Assembly: GCA_050945695.1 (NCBI GenBank)
Contig: JBMNTK010000043.1
Location: 1-21,307, forward strand
Direction: 5' to 3'
Source: Ch71 sp050945695
GTDB taxonomy: Bacteria > Chloroflexota > Anaerolineae > DRVO01
DNA: 21,307 nt
The notes beneath the pieces were generated by a model. That model was not told where the DNA came from. It searched no databases and was given only the letters and a program-made list of their open reading frames with translations. This document shows, one piece after another, positions 7,302-14,225 of the stretch (position 1 is the stretch's first letter; each line of letters begins with the position of its first letter). The position numbers and the translations under genes were made by a program.

Positions 7302-7434
7302 TGGCGGCAGCGCGAGAGCGGACTGTGGGGATAGTGTATTGAGGACCGGGCGGGCCCCTTGGGGACTTAGGCGCGGGGCCCGGGCCCGGTGGCTTGCCCT
7401 GCTAGGGACAAACCCTAGGTGTGTCCGGCACGGA

Positions 7435-7460
7435 GGGCGTCGCCTCGCCAAGCGACGCCC
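7435..7460 (-). terminator. GC stem-loop in the gap after the DegT gene
   Basis: GGGCGTCGC (7435-7443) and GCGACGCCC (7452-7460) form a perfect 9-bp stem with an 8-base loop, 57 bases past the aminotransferase stop. A weaker CTAGGG/CCCTAG hairpin follows at 7402-7418. Together with the palindrome at 7499-7514 they probably end the catabolic transcript. No T-run is seen. Confidence 0.45.
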
Positions 7461-7498
7461 GGCTCGGGAAGGTGGGCAAGGCCCCTTCGCCTAGCCGG

Positions 7499-7514
7499 GC
7501 GGCACCGGTGCCGC
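7499..7514 (-). terminator. 16-bp palindrome directly after the DegT stop codon
   Basis: GCGGCACC and GGTGCCGC are adjacent and exactly complementary. They start two bases after the aminotransferase stop codon. This is a likely 3'-end structure, without a T-run. Confidence 0.4.
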
Positions 7515-7516
7515 GC

Positions 7517-8749
7517 TTACCCCCAGGCTCGCTGCACCTTGGCGATGGCCTCGGCTATGGAGGCAGTGTCGTCGTCACTACCGAGGAGCAGGTTCTGAGT
7601 GAGCCAGCAGTCCTCCTCTCGACATACGCGCTCAGCTACTGGGCAGCGTTCGGCGTTTTCCGCTCGGCTGGCGACCGGGGTAGCGGTTAGCTTGCCGAGG
7701 TACAGGCTGCTCTCCATGACGCTGTCCTTGTGATAGAGGGGCACGTAACCATCGCTGGCTGGGATGCCTTCTGCGTTCAGTGCCCTAAGGAACTCGGCCC
7801 GGCTATGACCCCCGAAAGCAGCCTTGTCATAACGGAAGATGTAGAGATGGTAAGCATGGTGGGTGACACGCTCGTCGCGCCGGAGTGGGCGGATGCCGGG
7901 AATGCCAGCCAACCGCTCGTCCAGGATAGCTGCGTTCTTCTCCCTCAGCGCCAGTTGCTCCTCGGCCCGGGTCATCTGGGCCAGCAGTATCGCGGCTTGC
8001 CAGGCGCTCATGCGGGCGTTGGTTCCCAGCACCTCATGCTGATACCAGGCACCTTGGCGTACCCGCCCCACGTTGCGATAGGACCAGACCTGGTCCATGA
8101 GACGCTCATTGTCGCCCACCACGGCCCCGCCTTCGCCGGCGGGGATGTTCTTGCTCGCCTGGAAGGAGAAAGCGCCCAGATCGCCGAGAGCACCGACGCG
8201 TCTACCCCGCCAAGCGGCTAGATGGGCCTGGGCGCAATCCTCGATGACCAGGAGGTTGTGCTTCCTTGCCAGAGCTAGCACGGCGTCCATGTCCGCCGGC
8301 CCCCCGCCAATGTGCGCCGGGATGATCGCTCTCGTCCGCTCCGTGATCAGTGGCTCCACGGTCCTGACATCTATCTGGTAGGTATCAGGGTCTATGTCTG
8401 CAAAGACGGGGATCGCTCCCACGTAGAGCGTAGCCGACACGGTGGCGATGAACGTGTACGGCGTGGTGATGACCTCATCACCGTAGGTGATGCCGGCACC
8501 GCGCAGCGCCGTCACGAGAGCCGTCGTGCCACTGGGCACCGAGACACACTGCTTGGCGTCCTGCATGGCAGCGAACGCCTGCTCGAATTCGGTGATGATC
8601 TCGCTGCCGATGCCCCACTTGCCGCTGTGTAGGGCCCGCAAGAGAGCCCGTTCTTCGCGCTCATCCCAGACCGGCCAGGCCGGGAATGGTTCGCGCCGCA
8701 GCGGTGTGCCACCATCTATCGCGAGCTGTTCTCTCGCCAAGGCCCCCAT
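7517..8749 (-). CDS. DegT/DnrJ/EryC1/StrS family aminotransferase
   Basis: This is a PLP-dependent, fold-type-I sugar or cyclitol aminotransferase of the DegT/StrS family, whose members usually transfer an amino group between glutamate or glutamine and a keto sugar or inosose. The selected ATG gives 410 residues, a normal length. In that numbering SGTTA lies at 73-77, the IEDCAQAH stretch contains Asp171, and SFQASKN carries the predicted PLP lysine, Lys200, followed by the family hallmark GEGG. A frame extends upstream to 8788, overlapping the previous gene, but GAGGAG seven bases before 8749 and the typical opening LAIDGGTP favour this start. It is the last gene of the catabolic set, 31 bp after the TIM-barrel gene. 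Whether it aminates or deaminates, and on which sugar, is not visible. Confidence 0.9.
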   Translation of the reverse strand: MGALAREQLAIDGGTPLRREPFPAWPVWDEREERALLRALHSGKWGIGSEIITEFEQAFAAMQDAKQCVSVPSGTTALVTALRGAGITYGDEVITTPYTFIATVSATLYVGAIPVFADIDPDTYQIDVRTVEPLITERTRAIIPAHIGGGPADMDAVLALARKHNLLVIEDCAQAHLAAWRGRRVGALGDLGAFSFQASKNIPAGEGGAVVGDNERLMDQVWSYRNVGRVRQGAWYQHEVLGTNARMSAWQAAILLAQMTRAEEQLALREKNAAILDERLAGIPGIRPLRRDERVTHHAYHLYIFRYDKAAFGGHSRAEFLRALNAEGIPASDGYVPLYHKDSVMESSLYLGKLTATPVASRAENAERCPVAERVCREEDCWLTQNLLLGSDDDTASIAEAIAKVQRAWG

Positions 8750-8780
8750 CCTCCATCTCCTCTGCGTGACAGGAGCGGCC

Positions 8781-9653
8781 CTAGGCACGCTCCATCAAGC
8801 TCTTGATGTACGCAAGATCCTGCATCAGCTTCTGCCGGGTGGACACGTGCGGCTGGCCCCCGCCAATGGCCTCTCCGGCGAGCCCCGTGGTGGCGAGGCT
8901 TGTGCCGTAGAGGTCCTCAACGGAAAGGTAGCCCTCATACCCGGCAGCCTGGAGGGCGCCAATCACCTCGGGCCAATCTACCATGCCCCCCTCCAGGGTG
9001 TCGTAGCGCCACTGCCATTTACCATCGGCATCCGTGAACCAGGAGATGTTCTTGACGTGAACGTGTGCCAGGTACTCCCCCAGTATGTCCACGGACATGG
9101 CCCAGCTCTCCTTGCCCGCGAGGATCATGTTTGCAGGGTCGAAGATCACGCCGTAGACCTCTGGAGAGAAGCCGCTCAACAAGCGACGCATGCCGCTCGC
9201 GCTCTCGGCGACCGATCCATGGTGAGTCTCGAGCAAGCCCCGCACGTGATAGCGACGTAGCGTCTCTCCTACTCTCGCTAGACCTTCCCTGGCCTCACTG
9301 AGCATGCGGTCGAACCGCTTGTCGCTGGTATAGTCTTCGTCCAGCGTTATCCTAACTTGGGAACAGCCCATCTCGGCGGCTGCACGGCAGCACCTATCGA
9401 GGTCGTCTGCCTGGCCAACCCGCACGTAGGTGCCCAGAGACGGAATCTCCAGTCCGTTTGCCTGTGCTATGCCCTGTAGGTAGGAGCTCTTCGTATCAAC
9501 CAGGGAGGGATGCAGATGGAAGTCGGGGTGGATCCGCCACTCGACTCCATCGTAGCCGAGCGCACCCAGTTCCTCAGCGACGCCCTCGGGGCTGAACTCT
9601 CCCATAACCACGGTGAAGACACTGGTCTTCATGGCCTTGCCCCCGTTGCTCAC
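8781..9653 (-). CDS. Sugar isomerase/epimerase-like TIM-barrel protein
   Basis: This is a cytoplasmic protein of the xylose-isomerase-like TIM-barrel superfamily (AP endonuclease 2 fold), whose members isomerise, epimerise or dehydrate sugars and cyclitols using a divalent metal. It has 290 residues, a usual size. Likely metal ligands are Glu142 (LLETHHG), Asp172 (IFDPANM), His197 or His199 (HVHVKN) and Glu246 (SVEDL). The GTG start overlaps the preceding gene's stop by four bases (GTGA), indicating translational coupling, and GGAG lies eight bases before it. An ATG at 9632 is an alternative. Its partners are an Idh-type dehydrogenase and a DegT transaminase. This supports a role in conversion of a keto sugar or inosose, but the substrate is not identifiable from sequence. 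Confidence 0.87.
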   Translation of the reverse strand: MSNGGKAMKTSVFTVVMGEFSPEGVAEELGALGYDGVEWRIHPDFHLHPSLVDTKSSYLQGIAQANGLEIPSLGTYVRVGQADDLDRCCRAAAEMGCSQVRITLDEDYTSDKRFDRMLSEAREGLARVGETLRRYHVRGLLETHHGSVAESASGMRRLLSGFSPEVYGVIFDPANMILAGKESWAMSVDILGEYLAHVHVKNISWFTDADGKWQWRYDTLEGGMVDWPEVIGALQAAGYEGYLSVEDLYGTSLATTGLAGEAIGGGQPHVSTRQKLMQDLAYIKSLMERA

Positions 9654-10711
9654 GAGGACAACTCCACTGCTTTGCCCTGCCGAGCGGAGTCATAGATGGC
9701 GCAGATCACCTCGAGGGCCCGCTTGCCTTCCCGGCCATGGACCTGTGGCTGTCTGTCCTCGTTGATGGCCGCTACCATGTCTTCGAAAATGAACTTGTGG
9801 CTGTAGTACTCCCTTGGGTCTTCCTCAAACTGGCTCAGATCAAGCCGCTTCGACTTGTCCATGGGTTCCCAGGTGACCAGCCGCGGCGGTAGACCTTCCA
9901 GGACAATGGAGCCTCGCTCGGCGTGTATCTCTATGCGATCCCCGAAGTCGGGGTAGGCGCAGGTGGTTCCCACAATGGTGCCCAGTGCTCCCGAGGTGAA
10001 CTTCACCACCGCGACGGCCGTGTCCTCGACCTCGACACCCGGGTGCCCCAGGGTATCCATCCGGCCATACACTGAGTCCACATCCCCTATCAGATGGAGA
10101 AAGGAATCTATGATATGGATGCCCTGGTTCATGAGGGCCCCGCCGCCATCAAAGGCCCAGGTGCCACGCCAGGAGCTGTCAGTGTAGTACTGCTGAGTCC
10201 GGTATCGGCGACATACGGCATTGCCAAGGATGACCTTGCCCAGCTCTCCGGAGGCCAGGGCGGCCTTAGCCGCACGCATTCCCTTTCCGAACCGATGCGG
10301 CATTACCACCTGCAGCTTGACCCCCGCCTGCTCGCACTCGCGGATGATGGCGTCGGCCTTCTCGACGGTGATATCCATTGGTTTCTCGACGATGACGTGC
10401 TTGCCCGCCCGGGCTGCCGCGATGGCGATCTCTCCGTGGGTCCCGCTTGGGGTGCAGATGTTCACCACGTCAATGTCGGGACGCGCGAGCAGATCGTGGT
10501 AGTCCGTGTAGTACTGCTTCAGGCCGAACTTCTCTGACAGCGCCTTGGCGTTGCGCTCCTTGATATCGGCGACCGCAACCAGTTCGGCGCCCTCTATCTC
10601 AGTGATGTACCGGGCATGAAAGGCGCCAATGCCACTGTAGGTATCGGTGCCTCCCAATGACTGCCCGATCTCACCACACCCAATGATTCCGAAGCGTACA
10701 GGATTGGCCAT
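9650..10711 (-). CDS. Gfo/Idh/MocA family NAD(P)-dependent oxidoreductase
   Basis: This is a soluble dehydrogenase of 353 residues that oxidises or reduces sugars, sugar acids or inositols with NAD(P). An N-terminal Rossmann fold (about 5-125) carries GCGEIG and the family's EKP motif (109-111). The C-terminal catalytic domain has GGGALMNQGIHIID (189-202), in which His199 is the likely catalytic histidine and Asn replaces the more common Asp. About ten extra residues (QSLGGTDTYSG) sit between the glycine-rich loop and the first helix, where most members go straight to a histidine; this may affect cofactor binding. AGGAG precedes the ATG by seven bases. It overlaps the TIM-barrel gene by four bases and lies 111 bp downstream of the zinc dehydrogenase gene. 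Confidence 0.9.
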   Translation of the reverse strand: MANPVRFGIIGCGEIGQSLGGTDTYSGIGAFHARYITEIEGAELVAVADIKERNAKALSEKFGLKQYYTDYHDLLARPDIDVVNICTPSGTHGEIAIAAARAGKHVIVEKPMDITVEKADAIIRECEQAGVKLQVVMPHRFGKGMRAAKAALASGELGKVILGNAVCRRYRTQQYYTDSSWRGTWAFDGGGALMNQGIHIIDSFLHLIGDVDSVYGRMDTLGHPGVEVEDTAVAVVKFTSGALGTIVGTTCAYPDFGDRIEIHAERGSIVLEGLPPRLVTWEPMDKSKRLDLSQFEEDPREYYSHKFIFEDMVAAINEDRQPQVHGREGKRALEVICAIYDSARQGKAVELSS

Positions 10712-10822
10712 AGTGCGTCTCCTTCACTGTTGACCCAACACGGGCAAAGCGAACATGCCTCGCCCGGTTAGCCGCCTACCGGTATATGCCTGTGGGAGCG
10801 TGGTTGGAGCCTGTGCTTACTC

Positions 10823-11794
10823 TCAAGGCTCAAGCAGGACCCTCAGCCACCGGCTGTCGTAGTTCTCCAGCACGGTTTGCAGGTTCTCGAGCCGGTCGCG
10901 CTTGCTGATCAGGCTCTTCACCTCCAGCTCGTTTCTGTGCAGTATCTCGGCGGCAGTGGTCCAGTTGTCCTTGTGATTGACTCCGTTCATCGGGAACACG
11001 ACCGTTGCGCCGCGGATCCTCAGCTGGGTGTAGTTCAGCGTGATGGTCCTGCGGGTGGCGCCCATGATGACGAAGGTCCCGCCCCGGCTGAGGAGGTGGC
11101 AAGCGGCCTCGATGGGCTCCTCTGCTCCGGTGCATTCAATGACGGCGTGTATCTCTTTGGCAGTGTCACGCACGTTCTGCACCCAGTCCGGAGAGCGAGC
11201 ATCAATGGCAATGGCGCCGAACTGCTCGGCCAGCCTCAGCTTGCCTTCATCTATCTCGGTCGCCACCACGTTCACGTGCCTCTGACGTAGCAGCTGGGTG
11301 ATGAGCAAGCCGATGAAGCCCTGACCCATCACCAGGACCGTGTCCCCCGGGGTGACGTTGGCGTGGTGGGTATGGTTGAGTGCCACCACCACCGGGTCAG
11401 CGAAGCACACAACCTCCGGGTCGGCGCCGTTCACCACGATGGGTGCGTCGGCGACTGCGTACTCGGCGAAGCACCTCATGTCCAGATCACGTGAGCCGAC
11501 CAGGTTCAGCCGGCACACCAGATCGCCCTCCTTGACGCCGCGCACGTCCTTACCGACCTGCACTACTGTCCCACTGGCCTCGTGTCCGTGTTCACCGGGG
11601 GAGAAGTCCTCCCAGCGGTAGAGGTCATTGAAGAAGTGGTGCCCATCCCACATGCCGCGGTCTGATCCGCAGATGCCCACCTTGTCGATCTTGACCAGGA
11701 CCTGGTCTGGTCCTATCTCTGGAATATCCACCTCGACTATCTCGAACCGCCGAAGCCCCCTGAGCCAGGCGGCCTTCATCTTCCCCTTTGCCAA
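10823..11794 (-). CDS. Zinc-dependent alcohol/polyol dehydrogenase (MDR family)
   Basis: This is a medium-chain dehydrogenase of the sorbitol/threonine dehydrogenase type, 323 residues. Catalytic-zinc ligands are Cys42 (GICGSD), His69 and Glu72 (GEHGHE); Asp133 may contribute. The Rossmann motif is GQGFIG (157-162), and Glu180-Ile-Asp182 at the end of the next strand suggest NAD rather than NADP. The structural-zinc lobe with four closely spaced cysteines is missing; that region (about 92-112) is short and has only Cys94 and Cys108. This explains the small size. The frame begins with TTG, supported by GGAGG six bases upstream; an internal ATG at 11779 (MKAAW) fits the usual family start but has poor spacing. 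It probably oxidises an imported sugar or polyol at the head of the catabolic set. Confidence 0.87.
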   Translation of the reverse strand: MAKGKMKAAWLRGLRRFEIVEVDIPEIGPDQVLVKIDKVGICGSDRGMWDGHHFFNDLYRWEDFSPGEHGHEASGTVVQVGKDVRGVKEGDLVCRLNLVGSRDLDMRCFAEYAVADAPIVVNGADPEVVCFADPVVVALNHTHHANVTPGDTVLVMGQGFIGLLITQLLRQRHVNVVATEIDEGKLRLAEQFGAIAIDARSPDWVQNVRDTAKEIHAVIECTGAEEPIEAACHLLSRGGTFVIMGATRRTITLNYTQLRIRGATVVFPMNGVNHKDNWTTAAEILHRNELEVKSLISKRDRLENLQTVLENYDSRWLRVLLEP

Positions 11795-11805
11795 TGTGCT
11801 CCTCC
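11792..11805 (-). promoter_or_regulatory. Shine-Dalgarno with TTG start of the zinc dehydrogenase
   Basis: GGAGG (11801-11805) stands six bases before a TTG (11792-11794). The only nearby ATG, at 11779, has AAGGGG just three bases away. An inverted repeat GAACGA/TCGTTC (11811-11831) with a 9-base loop lies just upstream and could be an operator or leader hairpin. Confidence 0.5.
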
Positions 11806-11962
11806 AATGCGAACGAGAGGGACCTTCGTTCCTATCCTAAGACCAAGAGGCGCTTGTCGGGACGACGGTGGGCTACCTCGGCGATCGCTCCTCCGCCCTG
11901 GCAGCCTCGTGCACCGTATCCTGCGCCCGTCGCTCTGTGCTGGCCGCCGGTGACCATCCGTG

Positions 11963-11996
11963 TGGAGGGCTGTGCGCCCGGGCGCACAGCCCTCCA
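11963..11996 (-). terminator. Perfect 34-bp palindrome after the second family-5 binding protein
   Basis: The two 17-base arms (beginning TGGAGGGCTGTGCGCCC) are exact reverse complements with no spacer, 7 bases beyond the stop codon. It separates the uptake genes from the catabolic genes. There is no T-run. It is likely a termination or 3'-end stabilising structure. Confidence 0.55.
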
Positions 11997-12003
11997 GGTC
12001 ACG

Positions 12004-14007
12004 CTACGCCTTGCGACGCCAGAGTTGGAACGGCCAGCCGATGCCCTCGTGGTAGGTCCGGTACTCGGCTGGTGCCTCGATAGGGGCATTCACGATGTCG
12101 TTCTTGACGATCATGGGCTGGATGTCTATGGAACAGGTACCGATGATGTAGACGTACTCGTTGTGGTGGTCCAGGATCTTGCGACCCAGCTCCATCCTCT
12201 TGGCCTCATCCGGTTCCTGCTTGAGTTGGTTGTACCAGTCGATGATCTGCTTGATCTCGTCGGGCGGCTCCAGGCCACTCTCGGGGTTGAGCGCCCAGGT
12301 TGCGAACGCTGGCGCCCAGTAGCACCAGCCGTAGGGGACGAACCAGCCGGGGTCAAGGATCCAGAGGATCTTGGCGATGTCGTAGGAGGGCATCATGCAC
12401 TCGTTGCCGTCGGCTCTCTGACCCCAGAGGTCTCGCCCTAGTTCCCGCGCCTGGGCGTTGATGCCCAGCTGCTGCCAATAGCCAGCTACCTGACTGAAGA
12501 TGTCTATGCTGGGGACCCCCATCTCACTGGGATAGCACTCCAGCACAAGCTGCACCTGCTGTCCGTCCGCCCCTAACCGGAACCCGTCACTGTCTCGCTT
12601 GTCTAGCCCGATGCTGTCCAGTATCTCGTTGGCGCGATCCGGGTCGTACTCGATGGCGGTGGTGCCGTCACCTTCCCGGTAGAACGGGTCGCGGCTGCTG
12701 CCCAGAGGGTTGCCTGGGGTTGCCAGACCGAACCAGAAGAGATCGTTCATCTCGCTGCGGTTGATTCCGTACGAGAGGGCGTGCCGGAAGTCCTTGTTGC
12801 GCAGGAGTTCCTGGACGGGCCCACCGGTCCAGCTCTGGTTGACGTAGACACAGGGGAAGGGACCACCGATCCAGTGGCGGACCTGGTAGCCACCTCTCTC
12901 GGCGTTCTCCGTGAGCAGAGAGTAGTTGGCGAAGCCCATGTGCCGGTATTGGTAGTCGACCTCACCGGCAATGGTCTTCATCATTACGACTTCGGCGTTG
13001 TCCGCCCTGGAAACCACTATCCGCTCGAAGTAGGGTAGCTGCTTGCCCTCGGGATCAACTTTCCAGTAGTACGGATTGCGGACGCTTACCATCGCTTCGG
13101 CTGGGAAAGGATTCTCTACCTTCCAGGCCCACACTACCGGTATGTCGGGGTTGTTCATGGTATCGTTGCGGTTCGCGAACAGCTCGTACCAGTGGTCGAA
13201 ACCGGCTTCATTGATCTTGGCCGCAAGTTCATCGGGATCGGCGTAGTCGGGGTGGAACTGGGACAGGTAGTGCTTGGGGGTGATGATGGTCGGGCCCCCC
13301 TCGAAAGCCATGAACTCAAGCAGAATGCCGAAGGGCACACTGAAGGTGAAGTTCACCGTGTAGTCGTCCACCTTGGTGACGACCGGCGCTTCGCCACCGA
13401 CGACCAACCACGAGGGGAACGATGGCGACAGTTCCTTATTGAGAGCAATGGCCTCGTACCAGAAGAGGATGTCGTCGGCGGTGAAGGGCTCGCCATCCGA
13501 CCACCTCATGCCTTCGCGCAGGTGGAAGGTGTAGCTCTTGCCGTCTTCGCTGACATCCCAGCTCTTGGCGATGTTGGGTATGACCTTTAGTTCGCCATTG
13601 TGGTAGTCCCAGCGGACGAAACCCTCCTGGAGCATCACACGATGGCCGGCGAGGTCGGTTGGGCCGGTGAGTACACGGTGTAGGTCGTCGGAGTACTGCC
13701 CTACCTCCTCATACGGATTCACGATCAGCGGCTCAACAGGCAGCCGCTCCTCTACCGGAGGAAGCTCGCCAGCCGCTACCTTGGCTGCCAGGCTGGGAGC
13801 CTCGGTGTACTTGGCGGCGACGGCAGGGGCAGCAGTGGCCTCTGGCGCTGCAGCGGTCTCGGCCGCCTGCACCGGGACCGGGGTAGCCTCCGGCGCTTGG
13901 GTGGGGGCGGGAGCCGTGGCACCACCGCATGCCGTAGCCACGGCGGTCCCAGTGGTGGCAGCCAAGACCTTGAGTAGACTGCGTCGGGTGAGCGTGCTTG
14001 AGGACAT
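12004..14007 (-). CDS. ABC transporter substrate-binding lipoprotein, family 5 (second paralogue)
   Basis: This 667-residue exported lipoprotein has a Tat motif (RRSLLKV), a lipobox ending ATAC (Cys27) and an Ala/Pro/Thr/Glu linker. Its mature part aligns along its length with the protein at 1234-3258: both share PPVEERLP, EEVGQYSDDL, MRWSDGEPFTADDILFWYE and the C-terminal WPFQLWRRKA. GGGAGG five bases before the ATG supports the start. It follows the family-1 sugar-binding gene and two sugar permease genes on the same strand (218-bp gap with hairpins), but no family-5 permeases are nearby. It may supply an oligosaccharide-type ligand to a transporter encoded elsewhere, or to these permeases. 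The latter would be unusual, because family-1 and family-5 binding proteins normally pair with different permeases. The ligand is unknown. Confidence 0.9.
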   Translation of the reverse strand: MSSSTLTRRSLLKVLAATTGTAVATACGGATAPAPTQAPEATPVPVQAAETAAAPEATAAPAVAAKYTEAPSLAAKVAAGELPPVEERLPVEPLIVNPYEEVGQYSDDLHRVLTGPTDLAGHRVMLQEGFVRWDYHNGELKVIPNIAKSWDVSEDGKSYTFHLREGMRWSDGEPFTADDILFWYEAIALNKELSPSFPSWLVVGGEAPVVTKVDDYTVNFTFSVPFGILLEFMAFEGGPTIITPKHYLSQFHPDYADPDELAAKINEAGFDHWYELFANRNDTMNNPDIPVVWAWKVENPFPAEAMVSVRNPYYWKVDPEGKQLPYFERIVVSRADNAEVVMMKTIAGEVDYQYRHMGFANYSLLTENAERGGYQVRHWIGGPFPCVYVNQSWTGGPVQELLRNKDFRHALSYGINRSEMNDLFWFGLATPGNPLGSSRDPFYREGDGTTAIEYDPDRANEILDSIGLDKRDSDGFRLGADGQQVQLVLECYPSEMGVPSIDIFSQVAGYWQQLGINAQARELGRDLWGQRADGNECMMPSYDIAKILWILDPGWFVPYGWCYWAPAFATWALNPESGLEPPDEIKQIIDWYNQLKQEPDEAKRMELGRKILDHHNEYVYIIGTCSIDIQPMIVKNDIVNAPIEAPAEYRTYHEGIGWPFQLWRRKA

Positions 14008-14038
14008 GTCAGCCTCCCTATACAGGGTTGTCGCCTAG

Positions 14039-14065
14039 GGCAGTGGTTGCACCTCAGCCACTGCC
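14039..14065 (-). promoter_or_regulatory. Leader hairpin or operator upstream of the second family-5 gene
   Basis: GGCAGTGG (14039-14046) and CCACTGCC (14058-14065) form a perfect 8-bp inverted repeat around 11 bases, 31 bases upstream of the start codon. It could be a repressor-binding site or an RNA leader hairpin. No partner copy was found elsewhere in the window. Confidence 0.35.
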
Positions 14066-14115
14066 TCGGTACCAGGATCGCGCTGCGTGCTTCGACACAT
14101 CGTGGCAACTCGCGA

Positions 14116-14136
14116 GGGCGAACTTCACATTCGCCC
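14116..14136 (-). terminator. Stem-loop between the family-1 and family-5 binding-protein genes
   Basis: GGGCGAA (14116-14122) and TTCGCCC (14130-14136) form a perfect 7-bp stem with a 7-base loop, about 90 bases past the family-1 gene stop. It may weaken read-through into the downstream gene. There is no T-run. The rest of 14008-14225 holds no gene. Confidence 0.35.
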
Positions 14137-14225
14137 GTGCAGCCGCTTGGTGCTGAGGGGCTGGGGTGCGCTGTGGTGCCACGCTTGCCCGCCCCTCTTG
14201 CTTCTGGCGCTGCTGACAGACCCGG

